From assembly GCA_964469265.1 (NCBI GenBank), contig CAYXYF010000012.1:5299-69298 (forward strand): 64,000 bases of DNA, in the 5' to 3' direction. The translations under genes were made by a program, and so were the position numbers. The notes beneath the pieces are model-generated. The model did not search any database. It saw only the letters and a program-made list of their open reading frames with translations, and was not told where the DNA came from. This DNA is from JAEYZS01 sp964469265. Lineage in GTDB: Bacteria > Bdellovibrionota > Bdellovibrionia > Bdellovibrionales > JAEYZS01. Shown here in pieces: positions 17,666 to 25,657 of the stretch; the first letter of the stretch is position 1, and each line of letters begins with the position of its first letter.

Positions 17666-19492
17666 TTGAATCATTTAAAGAATGAGAAAAGTCCGTATCT
17701 CATACAGCACATCAATAACCCTGTGGATTGGTATCCATGGGGAGATGAAGCCTTCGAAAAAGCAAAAAAAGAAAATAAGCCGATCTTTTTATCCATCGGC
17801 TATTCCACGTGTCACTGGTGCCATGTTATGGCCCATGAGTCTTTTGAAGATAAAGAAGTCGCAGCGCTATTGAATAAAGATTTTGTCTCGGTGAAGGTTG
17901 ATCGAGAGGAGCGCCCAGATATTGATGCCGTTTATATGAGTGTTTGCCAAATGATGACGGGCCAGGGTGGTTGGCCCCTCACAGTTTTTTTAACGCCAGA
18001 TCAAAAACCTTTTTTTGCGGGAACATATTTTCCGAAACATGCAAAGTATGGTCATGCAGGTCTAATTGAGATTTTACCGCGAATCACCGATATCTGGCAA
18101 AACAACCAGTCTGAAATTGATCACACCATTCAAAGTATTCAAGCAGCTATCAAAGAGTCTCAAGCCACCGTCAGTGCCAGTGGAGAGTACAACCTCGTTG
18201 ATCTAGTCAATAAGACAAAATCAGAATTAAATATTAGCTATGACAGAAACCATGGTGGCTTTGGCGTTCGTCCAAAGTTTCCTTCGCCTCAAAAACTTTT
18301 GTTTCTTCTTGAGGATTATAAAATCAATAACAATAAAGAGTCTCTTGAAGTTGTCGAGAATACGCTTCATCAAATGTTTCGAGGAGGGTTTTTTGACCAC
18401 ATCGGGGGTGGGTTTCATCGATACTCAACCGATCAAGAGTGGCGATTACCACATTTTGAAAAGATGCTCTACGATCAAGCGTGGTTGTCTTATGCGTATG
18501 TGGTTTGTTTTGAACTAACACAAAATGCTTTTTACAAAAAGGTTGCAGAACGCGTCTTTGATTTTGTCTTAAGAGAGATGACAACCCCTGAAGGAGCGTT
18601 TTATAGCGCCTATGATGCGGACTCTGAAGGAGAAGAGGGGAAGTTCTACATTTGGGACTATGATAGTCTGAAACAAAGCCTGAGTAAGGAAGAGTTCTCC
18701 TTTGTTGAAGAGTACTTTGATGTTTCGTCTGATGGAAACTTCAATGATGAATCTAGCGGTGAACCGACAGGGATGAATGTGTTTTACTTAAAGACTCCTC
18801 TCTTAAGAGCAGAGCCTGCTGAAGTGGACAAATTTTTTAATGGGTTTTATCCGATTCGACAAAAATTAAATGATATTCGCGAAAAAAGAGTGAAGCCCCA
18901 GTTAGATAATAAAATTTTAACGGATTGGAACTCCTTAATGGCGGCATCCTTTCTTAAGGCGGGAAGAACATTTGATGATGAGAAGTACAAACAGGTGGGG
19001 CTAAAAAATATCAAGTTTATTACAGAGGAACTGAAGTTAGGCAAACATCTCTTTCATAGAATTTGTGAGGGAGAATTACAAAAGCACGAGTTCTTAGATG
19101 ATCAGGCTTCTTTTATTTGGGCTCTCACCCATGCCTATGAGGCGACGACTGATAAAAGTTATCTTGAAATCGCGAGGGATCACATCGATAAAGTGGAAAG
19201 TGATTTTAAAGATCCTTCTGGTGGATACTTTTTAACGCCTGAATCTCAGACTCCTGTGTTGATTCGAATGAAGGATTTCTATGATGGTGCTCAGCCCTCG
19301 GCAAACTCAGTTTACTTGAATTGCTTAACCAAACTAACACTCTATCTAAAAGCACCTCCGCTGCAAGATGTATTTGAAGAGAACATACGAAAAATCTATG
19401 ACCAGATTTCATTTTCTCCTAGTTCTTATGCATTTACCGCGCTTTCATGCCTGTTTTTTCAACACCCCTATTGCGACGACGAACTTTGTTAG
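17666..19492 (+). CDS. YyaL/DUF255 thioredoxin-like domain protein (SSP411 family)
   Basis: 608 residues. The N-terminal thioredoxin-like domain opens with NEKSPYLIQHINNPVDWYPW and has the CHWC active-site motif in STCHWCHVMAHESFED. The rest is an alpha-toroid resembling cellobiose epimerases, with HFEKMLYDQAWL, YDADSEGEEGKFY and LTDWNSLMA. The family is widespread and of unknown biochemical function; a redox or sugar-related role is speculative. The start is TTG (17666) with AAAGG upstream. It is slightly shorter than many homologues of about 650-690 residues but retains all blocks. It follows fadJ by 72 bases and may be in the same transcript. Confidence 0.9.
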   Translation: MNHLKNEKSPYLIQHINNPVDWYPWGDEAFEKAKKENKPIFLSIGYSTCHWCHVMAHESFEDKEVAALLNKDFVSVKVDREERPDIDAVYMSVCQMMTGQGGWPLTVFLTPDQKPFFAGTYFPKHAKYGHAGLIEILPRITDIWQNNQSEIDHTIQSIQAAIKESQATVSASGEYNLVDLVNKTKSELNISYDRNHGGFGVRPKFPSPQKLLFLLEDYKINNNKESLEVVENTLHQMFRGGFFDHIGGGFHRYSTDQEWRLPHFEKMLYDQAWLSYAYVVCFELTQNAFYKKVAERVFDFVLREMTTPEGAFYSAYDADSEGEEGKFYIWDYDSLKQSLSKEEFSFVEEYFDVSSDGNFNDESSGEPTGMNVFYLKTPLLRAEPAEVDKFFNGFYPIRQKLNDIREKRVKPQLDNKILTDWNSLMAASFLKAGRTFDDEKYKQVGLKNIKFITEELKLGKHLFHRICEGELQKHEFLDDQASFIWALTHAYEATTDKSYLEIARDHIDKVESDFKDPSGGYFLTPESQTPVLIRMKDFYDGAQPSANSVYLNCLTKLTLYLKAPPLQDVFEENIRKIYDQISFSPSSYAFTALSCLFFQHPYCDDELC

Positions 19493-19578
19493 GAGTCGCA
19501 CTGCATTCAAATTGAAACTCCAGATTTCGTGGGATACGAATATTTGAAGTGGGTAAAAACTTTTTCTGGGGGGATTTA

Positions 19579-20769
19579 ATGAAGTTTTTAATACTGTCTA
19601 TTGTCACGGCTTTTACGCTTTCATTCCTACATATAGATGTTGGATTTGCTAGAGGCACTGCCGGCAGTTGCGTCGGGGCCAAGAAGTACGGAGAAAATTC
19701 CGATTACATTACTGAGGTGGGGCGAGACGAAATTAAGGTTATGGCCTATAACGTCGAAAACCTTTTTGACACTATTCATGACGAGGGGAGAGATGATTAC
19801 GAGTTTCTTCCCATAGATCATCCAGAAAAAGACAAATGCGAATTTAAAAGCGGCTACTACAAGCAAAGCTGTAAAAGAACCGATTGGACTGACGATCGCT
19901 TCGAACTCAAGCTCTCGCAAATTAAAGCGATGGTGGATGCTCAAGGAGATCTTCCAGATGTCTTGGCCGTTCTTGAAGTTGAGAACGTTAACACAGTCAC
20001 TCAGTTGGCTGATACTTTAGGATATCCAAAGTTTTTAGTGACCTCAGGTCAGGACAAGAGAATTGAGCTTGCACTCCTATATAAAGAAGACCGCATTAAG
20101 CTTAAAGAGGTTAAAGAAGTGACGATTAAGTTTCCTTCTGCGGTAGGGGTTAAGAGTACTAGAAATATTTTGGTTGCAAACTTTAGAAGCCTAAAGGACG
20201 AGAGCCAGATTCTAGGAGTCTACGTCAATCACTGGCCATCGCAGGCGTCTCCATCGGCGGCGCGAGTGACGGCAGCAAAACATATTAAAAAGACCATCGA
20301 TCAATTCACTAGACGTTATAAAGACAACTATCACGTCATTGCAGTCGGTGATTTTAACACGATCAAAAAAGACAAACCTCATCCGTTTGAAGTGATTCAT
20401 GATGAAGCTTGGGACAACTCTTTAATAGATGTCGAAAGTTTATATCGTACAAAGGCACACAAAAACGATCCTCAGCAGATGCTAAAGAAGATGGCCCCTA
20501 GTTCTTATTATTACGCTAGAGAGAGAGTATGGAATCATCTTGATCGAATCTTCGTGAGCAAAAACTTGTTAGACAATGAAGGTGTTGATGTCCTTCCAGA
20601 GACATTCCGAATCATCGCACCAGACTATGCACTAAAGCCTGTCACAATTAAAAACTCGAAGAGGTCTTGTGAATTTTCGGCTCCAAAAAGATACTTCCAC
20701 AACGCCACAAACCCATACGCAGCGGGATTTTCGGATCATTTACCGTTGCTGGTAAAGGTCAAACTCTAA
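19579..20769 (+). CDS. exported endonuclease/exonuclease/phosphatase (EEP) family protein
   Basis: 396 residues from ATG 19579 (GGGGGGA upstream); a longer frame back to 19549 would spoil the signal peptide MKFLILSIVTAFTLSFLH...GFA. The EEP fold motifs are present in order: MAYNVENLFD, LEVENVNTV (metal-binding Glu), YVNHWPSQ, VGDFNTIKKD and FSDHLPLLVKV with the catalytic Asp-His. Such proteins are Mg-dependent nucleases or phosphodiesterases. A secreted or periplasmic nuclease would suit degradation of prey or environmental DNA, which is inference. The gene ends in a strong terminator shared with the convergent regulator. Confidence 0.88.
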   Translation: MKFLILSIVTAFTLSFLHIDVGFARGTAGSCVGAKKYGENSDYITEVGRDEIKVMAYNVENLFDTIHDEGRDDYEFLPIDHPEKDKCEFKSGYYKQSCKRTDWTDDRFELKLSQIKAMVDAQGDLPDVLAVLEVENVNTVTQLADTLGYPKFLVTSGQDKRIELALLYKEDRIKLKEVKEVTIKFPSAVGVKSTRNILVANFRSLKDESQILGVYVNHWPSQASPSAARVTAAKHIKKTIDQFTRRYKDNYHVIAVGDFNTIKKDKPHPFEVIHDEAWDNSLIDVESLYRTKAHKNDPQQMLKKMAPSSYYYARERVWNHLDRIFVSKNLLDNEGVDVLPETFRIIAPDYALKPVTIKNSKRSCEFSAPKRYFHNATNPYAAGFSDHLPLLVKVKL

Positions 20770-20788
20770 TTCGAGTTTGATCTTTTTT
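20757..20788 (+). terminator. Rho-independent terminator after the EEP nuclease gene
   Basis: A 10-bp stem, GGTCAAACTC / GAGTTTGATC (one G-U pair), with a 6-base loop, followed directly by six Ts. The stop codon lies in the loop. It sits between convergent genes. Confidence 0.8.
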
Positions 20789-20801
20789 GGACGGTTTTTG
20801 A

Positions 20802-21485
20802 TTAGATGTGGAGTCTGTAGCCTACGCCTCTGATTGTTTCGATGGTTTTATCGTGCACATTGAGCTTTTTGCGAATCGCACAGATATGAACATCAACGGT
20901 TCGCTCAGTGACAGTGGTTGAGCCGCTGATCTTCTGAATGATGGCCTCTCGCGAAAGAGGTTTTCCGTTCGTGCGTAGGAGCTCAGTTAAAATGTTGAAC
21001 TCCATTAAAGTAAGATCAAGGCTCTGTCCGTCGACTTTAACTTTATAAGAATCAAAATCAATTTCCAGATTACCTTTTTTGAGAATGTTAGGTCCTGATG
21101 ATGAGCTATTGTTTTCGTATCGGTTAAGAACAGCCTTAATTCTTCTCATGAGGATGTTCACAGAGAAAGGTTTTTCGATGTAATCATCAGCCCCTTTATC
21201 GAAAACGTTAACGACATTTTCTTCGTCTGAAACTGCTGTTAGAAATACAACAGGAGTATTTGCAAGATTTGAATCAGACTTAATCTTTTCTAAAATAGCA
21301 GAACCCTTAATGTCTGGAAGATTGTGGTCGAGAACCATAAGATTGGGTTTGAAAGATTGTAAAGTTTCAAAGGCCTTGGCTCCGTCGGGCACAGCGACAG
21401 TGTTGTATCCGTTCTCTTGAAATACAGTCTGAAGAAATTCTCTTAGTTCAGGCTCGTCCTCAACGAGTAAAATGTTATTGTTCAA
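20802..21485 (-). CDS. OmpR/PhoB-family response regulator
   Basis: 227 residues. The receiver domain (1-120) has acidic pocket E9-D10, phospho-acceptor Asp53 in VLDHNLPD, and the conserved Thr and Lys (FLTA, EKPF). A serine-rich linker leads to a winged-helix DNA-binding domain (about 130-227) with LDLTLMEFNILTELL and TVDVHICAIRKKL. Start is TTG (21483-21485) with GGAGG 7 bases upstream. No histidine kinase is adjacent, so it is an orphan here and its signal is unknown. It is transcribed divergently from the outer-membrane protein gene at 21664, a plausible but unproven target. Confidence 0.93.
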   Translation of the reverse strand: MNNNILLVEDEPELREFLQTVFQENGYNTVAVPDGAKAFETLQSFKPNLMVLDHNLPDIKGSAILEKIKSDSNLANTPVVFLTAVSDEENVVNVFDKGADDYIEKPFSVNILMRRIKAVLNRYENNSSSSGPNILKKGNLEIDFDSYKVKVDGQSLDLTLMEFNILTELLRTNGKPLSREAIIQKISGSTTVTERTVDVHICAIRKKLNVHDKTIETIRGVGYRLHI

Positions 21486-21663
21486 AGCGCCTCCAAAAAT
21501 TTCAGAATTACGAATTCTGTCTAGCAGAATATTAAATTATATCTAGGAATTATCTTAATGAAGATATGGTTAACAAGCAAATGCAATACTTACGTCCTGT
21601 GTTTTTACTTTGCTTGATAAACTCATGAAGATACTAATAAAATAAGGTACATACGAGGTGTCA

Positions 21664-22527
21664 ATGGCCAAACAATACTTATTAATATTTTGTGTTATTT
21701 TGTTTTCTCATTTTGTCGAGGCCGCTCATGTCGATCAGGTCAAAGGAAAGAGAGCTTTAATAATTTTAGATGGTTTGAGTGCGAAGAAGGGCCAAATCGT
21801 AGAGACAATTAATCCCGCAACGGGCAAGAAGACATCTTTTTTGCGTATCAGAGCGGTGAAGGGCAATCGCGCAGTTGCAGAAATCTTAAGAGGCAAACCA
21901 GTAAAAAGCCACCAAGTCCAACCCCGCACCCGCAAAGCGGGGACGGAGCAAAAACAAATGCCCACATCCGCCTCAAAAGCGGCTCCGTCCCCATCCAAGA
22001 GCGACTCTAACTTTGCTCTCGGTGGTTTGCTCGGGGTAGGGTTTAATTCCATGGAAGTGGTTATAGGAGCTGCTCCTCAGGAGAAGGTCGATCAGACTGG
22101 GGTAGGGTTTTCGGTATCAGGTGCTGCTGACTTCTGGCTAACCAATTGGATGTCCGTAAGAGGCCTCCTAGGAATCGAACAATTCAACGTCAGCGGGGAC
22201 GGAGCAGGAAATAACTGCGAAGGTACGAATGCTTGTGAGACCAAGATCACGTACTTCACAGCACTTGCTTTTGCCAGGATTCATCTCGTTGAAAGCGTAT
22301 GGGTCGGCCCAGGGGTCGGATTACAGCAACCAATGACGGTAAAGAGTAATAATATTGAATCGGATTTCGGAACCACTGCTGTCTATGGCTTTGGCGGTGG
22401 GATTGATTTAAAGTTAGGACAAAACATGTATATCCCGATTCATGTGGAGTATGGAATGCAGCCGAAGTCTGATCAGGTTGCTACGTCGTATTATAGCGGC
22501 CGTCTGGGGATTATGCTACGCTACTAA
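21664..22527 (+). CDS. outer-membrane beta-barrel protein with N-terminal extension
   Basis: 287 residues from ATG 21664 (GAGG upstream; GTG 21658 possible). A Sec signal peptide ends near VEAA. The next 55 residues, rich in Lys/Ile, resemble a small basic beta domain. They are followed by a Pro/Ser/Thr/Lys linker that is encoded partly by two copies of the GGGGACGGAGC word. From about residue 117 the alternating pattern (FALGGLLGVGF, VGFSVSGAADFWLTNWMSVRGLLGIEQF, ending LGIMLRY with a terminal aromatic) is that of an 8-strand OmpA/OmpW-like barrel. A third copy of the word lies in a surface-loop region (SGDGAGN). Function unknown. Confidence 0.75.
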   Translation: MAKQYLLIFCVILFSHFVEAAHVDQVKGKRALIILDGLSAKKGQIVETINPATGKKTSFLRIRAVKGNRAVAEILRGKPVKSHQVQPRTRKAGTEQKQMPTSASKAAPSPSKSDSNFALGGLLGVGFNSMEVVIGAAPQEKVDQTGVGFSVSGAADFWLTNWMSVRGLLGIEQFNVSGDGAGNNCEGTNACETKITYFTALAFARIHLVESVWVGPGVGLQQPMTVKSNNIESDFGTTAVYGFGGGIDLKLGQNMYIPIHVEYGMQPKSDQVATSYYSGRLGIMLRY

Positions 22528-22530
22528 TCT

Positions 22531-23859
22531 GTGAAATATTTGATTAAAAACTCCACATTGATACCAATGACTAAGGCGCATGGCTATGTTCGAGCGGATC
22601 TGCTTATCAAAGACGGAATCATCGAATCCATTGGAACCCTCGAACCCGATCTGGGGACGGAGCTCATTGATGGCAGCGATATGTTCACTCTGCCAGGGTT
22701 TATTCAGGGGCACATTCATCTCATCCAAACACTCTTACGCCACCAAGCCGACGATCTCGAGCTGCTAGATTGGCTCAAGGAGCGCACATGGCCCTTCGAA
22801 GCTTCTCTCGACGGGGACGGAGCCCAAGCCTCCGCTCAATTAGGCGCAGCTGAGCTTTTACTTGGTGGTACAACCACTATCTGTGATTTCGGCACAACTC
22901 ATTCTCACGAGCGAGTTTTCAAGGTTGTAGACGAAATTGGCTTGAGATACATCGGCGGCAAAACCCAAATGGATCAGGGGGACGGAGTTCCCGCGCCGCT
23001 GCTTGAAAAGACGGAGGATTCACTGCGAGAAGTTTACGATTTAGGGAAGAAGTGGCATAAGGCTTCGGGTGGAAGAATTCTCTATGCCGTAACACCTCGG
23101 TTTGCTGTGAGCTGTACAGAGAGTTTGTTGCGCGAATCTGTTAAGTTAGCGCGTGAAAACGGATGGTATTTGCAAACTCATTCTTCTGAAAACTTGGGTG
23201 AGGTGGAACTTGTCCAAAAGATGACCGGGCGACGAAATATATCTTATTTAAATGACTTAGGTTTTTCAGGTGAGGATACAATACTTGCCCATTGTGTGCA
23301 TGTCTCAGATGAAGAGATGGCTTTGTTGCAGAAAACTAACACACGGGTATGCCACTGCCCTGGAAGCAACTTAAAATTAGCGTCTGGGATCGCTGATATA
23401 CCAGAGATGTTGAAGCGTAATATTCCTGTAATGTTGGGAGCGGATGGAGCGCCTTGCAATAACCGCCTCAGTATTTTCTATGAGATGAGTTTGGCTGCTA
23501 CCTTACATAAAGTGAAGTATGGTCCGCGAGCAATGCCTGCGTGGAAAGTTTTAGAAATGGCGACGGTGGATGCAGCAAAGGCACTTAGACTCGATCATGA
23601 GATCGGAACTTTAGAGATCGGAAAAAAAGCAGATATAGTAATGATTTCCCGAAACTCACTCTCCATGAACCCCAGCGGGGACGGAGCCTCCCAGATCGTT
23701 TACGGGGCTTCACCCTCTGATGTGGAAAACGTCTTTGTTGACGGTAAGTTAGTGGTTCGAGCTGGCAAGTTAATGACCATGGATCAAGCAACGATTATAG
23801 AACAAGCACGAGATGCATGGACTCAAATCCACCCAAAAATGCGCACGCACCAAACCTAA
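22531..23859 (+). CDS. amidohydrolase, TRZ/ATZ or MTA/SAH deaminase type
   Basis: 442 residues of the metal-dependent hydrolase superfamily that deaminates or dechlorinates N-heterocycles (5-methylthioadenosine, S-adenosylhomocysteine, guanine or triazines). Metal ligands: His61 and His63 in QGHIHL, a His in LQTHSSEN, a His in ILAHCVH, and Asp in MLGADGAPCNN. The substrate cannot be told from sequence. Start is GTG (22531), three bases after the previous stop, so coexpression with the barrel protein is likely. It carries four GGGGACGGAG words at 22653, 22813, 22978 and 23677. They encode LGTE, DGDGA, QGDGV and SGDGA stretches that fit the family length, so bases appear substituted rather than inserted. 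Confidence 0.88.
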   Translation: MKYLIKNSTLIPMTKAHGYVRADLLIKDGIIESIGTLEPDLGTELIDGSDMFTLPGFIQGHIHLIQTLLRHQADDLELLDWLKERTWPFEASLDGDGAQASAQLGAAELLLGGTTTICDFGTTHSHERVFKVVDEIGLRYIGGKTQMDQGDGVPAPLLEKTEDSLREVYDLGKKWHKASGGRILYAVTPRFAVSCTESLLRESVKLARENGWYLQTHSSENLGEVELVQKMTGRRNISYLNDLGFSGEDTILAHCVHVSDEEMALLQKTNTRVCHCPGSNLKLASGIADIPEMLKRNIPVMLGADGAPCNNRLSIFYEMSLAATLHKVKYGPRAMPAWKVLEMATVDAAKALRLDHEIGTLEIGKKADIVMISRNSLSMNPSGDGASQIVYGASPSDVENVFVDGKLVVRAGKLMTMDQATIIEQARDAWTQIHPKMRTHQT

Positions 23860-23885
23860 CGATTACTCGTACTCAGAGGGGACGG

Positions 23886-23919
23886 AGCCCAAATGAGTGA
23901 GAATGCTTGGGCTTTCTTT
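23886..23919 (+). terminator. likely terminator after the amidohydrolase gene, built partly from the repeat word
   Basis: AGCCCAA, a 14-base loop, TTGGGCT, then TTCTTT. The left arm uses the last bases of the GGGGACGGAGCC copy at 23878. Confidence 0.5.
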
Positions 23920-24146
23920 GAATATTTTAAACTTTTGGTGGTTTTCGAATTCGATCAGTTCCTTTTAGATCGGCAAAGACGAAAAGAAATTTTTGATCGC
24001 TCACAACAAAAAATGTATCTGTTGTTTTGAACAATAGCCCGCATTTCACAAACAACAGTGGTTTAGTCGGGGTCTTTAAATAAAGGAATCCATTCCCTTC
24101 ATAAGAAACAGCAAAGTAGAAATAAAATGTTGGTGTTTGTTTAAGA

Positions 24147-24833
24147 CTAACTCGTATCGGCGCTCTGAAGCAGAGATGAAATTCTTCTTCGTTGTTCGTT
24201 TACCCAAATCGGTGAACCAATATAGGCTGTTTCGAAATTCGACTTCAACAGATCTTGCTCTCTTAGATATGCATAAAATAACTTCCGATATTTTCGCTGC
24301 CGTTCTCCTGGAGTTTTGCCAAGCTTGGTATACCACTCGGGGTCTCTAAGTATATCGCTGTCATCCTTTATTCCGTAAGCATAGTATCTGAAGCTATTGT
24401 ATTTATAATTCTTTAACTCTTCTGGCGTGTACATTTTAGCGCGAATGGGATTCGCCTCAATATAGAAATGGACCCTCATTTCATGCTCAGTATTCTCAAT
24501 TAAACATGTTTTAGGTCGAGACTCCGCCACCTTTCCAGACCGCTGGCTTAGCTTGTTGTAACGACTTCCAAATAAGCTATGCGCGTACCTCATATAATTA
24601 GATAGATACTCAGAAGTTTCGTCGTACGAGACAGATTGATGATAATGGTTGTCCATTACGCAGTAGGCGTGAATAAAAACATTTTTGTTTTTCTTAAGAC
24701 TCTCACGCACCGCCAACATATAGAGCGCTTTTATCATCAACGATCTTAGGTAGTGCTCTTTGTTGTGGCATCGCCACATAAAATGAACGGCGGCTGAAGG
24801 TAAATATAATTGATGGGATCTTGAAATTCTCAT
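24147..24833 (-). CDS. Y1-type transposase of the RAYT family
   Basis: 228 residues. The N-terminal strand VHFMWRCHNKEHYL, the HUH motif MDNHYHQSV (His63 and His65) and the catalytic tyrosine in FYIEANPIRAKM (Tyr124) are all in place. This copy looks intact, unlike the one at 7942. A basic C-terminal region of about 90 residues follows and probably helps DNA binding. The ATG at 24831-24833 has AGGA about 10 bases upstream. It is only distantly related to the first RAYT (different motif context and different flanking repeats), so the two elements arrived independently. Its flanks carry inverted GGGGACGGAGCC words. Confidence 0.85.
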   Translation of the reverse strand: MRISRSHQLYLPSAAVHFMWRCHNKEHYLRSLMIKALYMLAVRESLKKNKNVFIHAYCVMDNHYHQSVSYDETSEYLSNYMRYAHSLFGSRYNKLSQRSGKVAESRPKTCLIENTEHEMRVHFYIEANPIRAKMYTPEELKNYKYNSFRYYAYGIKDDSDILRDPEWYTKLGKTPGERQRKYRKLFYAYLREQDLLKSNFETAYIGSPIWVNEQRRRISSLLQSADTS

Positions 24834-25060
24834 AAATAATTATTCCTGCAAAATCTATGTCCGTCTTAAAGCAAATTTATTTGATCTAGCAAGCGATGCT
24901 TGCGGTATGTTCGGGCAGGTGTCCGATGGGTGTCCGAATGCCGTACGCCTCCCAGTAAACAAAAGTGGCTCCGTCCCCGTGGTTGGGTGTTTCATATTGA
25001 GATGGTGGGTTAAGTTTTTGGTCATTGTCTCCGATTGAGAACTACTAAGGTGGGTTTTTT

Positions 25061-25657
25061 GTGAAATCAATCGCGCGACTAATAATCATTCTGTTTTGCT
25101 CATCGCTGATACTTCCATTCCAAAACTGTTCTGCGTATAAATCCGAGGGTCGCGATGTCTACGAAAGCGCGTTAGTTCAAGCTGAGAACCGCGGATGCTA
25201 CCCTTATATTGATACCAATATCGCCATGGGATTTATCGGAGTGACCAGTGATTCGCTCTTTATTTATAAAGAGAAAGTACCAGGCGAAGATGCCTATATA
25301 TGCGATTTTATTATGGTCGACGGTCTGACGAGCCACATTAGCTGTAAGGTTTCGGAGGGCAATGCAGAGCTAGCGCTGGCGCTGGCGGAGCAGGGGACGG
25401 AGGCGTTTCCTGATATCACTGGTGTTTGGGGGGCGAGTGCTCCGTCCCTGTTTTTGGGGGAGCGGTTTGGGGGGTATTGGACTGATGATGCGGATGATAT
25501 GCGTACTATTTCTTTTTTAGCGGCGGAGACTAATGATCAGAAAGGTGTGAATTGCTCTGTTCGGATGAATAAGGCTCTTCACGCGGCCAACACTTCTACT
25601 GTCCATGCAAGGCTTTCGCGGATTGCATTTGAGATGGCTATTCGGAATGTTGAATAG
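25061..25657 (+). CDS. exported FQNC protein of unknown function
   Basis: 198 residues with a signal peptide ending LILPFQNCSAYKSEG, the same FQNC junction as in the 1.5-10 kb lipoproteins, but the rest is unrelated to them. Cysteines at about 45, 78, 92 and 170 could form disulphides. No known domain was recognised. Start is GTG (25061) with AAGGTGG upstream. Two GGGGACGGAG-type words lie within the coding sequence at 25393 and 25439, around a short GTGGGGGC-rich stretch. The 3' end overlaps the convergent protease gene by 20 bases. Confidence 0.7.
   Translation: MKSIARLIIILFCSSLILPFQNCSAYKSEGRDVYESALVQAENRGCYPYIDTNIAMGFIGVTSDSLFIYKEKVPGEDAYICDFIMVDGLTSHISCKVSEGNAELALALAEQGTEAFPDITGVWGASAPSLFLGERFGGYWTDDADDMRTISFLAAETNDQKGVNCSVRMNKALHAANTSTVHARLSRIAFEMAIRNVE

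Larger units (their letters stand above)
23878..24978. mobile_element. second RAYT element bounded by GGGGACGGAGCC inverted ends
   Basis: The 12-base word GGGGACGGAGCC at 23878-23889 is repeated in inverted orientation at 24967-24978. The two enclose a Y1 transposase gene (24147-24833) on the minus strand. A small palindrome GCAAGC-gat-GCTTGC lies at 24889-24903, just upstream of the transposase. The 260 bases between the left end and the transposase stop contain no other gene that I can support. Boundaries are inferred from the inverted words; no target duplication was seen. Confidence 0.6.
21939..25448. repeat. dispersed GGGGACGGAGC words (8 exact, 3 near copies), mostly inside genes
   Basis: Exact copies of GGGGACGGAGC: 21939-21949 (+), 21982-21992 (-), 22195-22205 (+), 22653-22663 (+), 22813-22823 (+), 23677-23687 (+), 23878-23888 (+), 24968-24978 (-). 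Copies sharing 10 of 11 bases: 22978-22987 (+), 25393-25402 (+), 25439-25448 (-). I found none in the remaining 60 kb. Nine of the eleven are in coding sequence without breaking the frame. The copies at 23878 and 24968 flank the second RAYT in inverted orientation. Best reading: REP-like words linked to that RAYT. Confidence 0.85.

Noticed and set aside
21939..25448. GGGGACGGAGC as a genome-wide DNA uptake sequence or Chi-like site
   Set aside because: Such signals should be spread through the whole 64 kb; I found copies only within 3.5 kb around the second RAYT.
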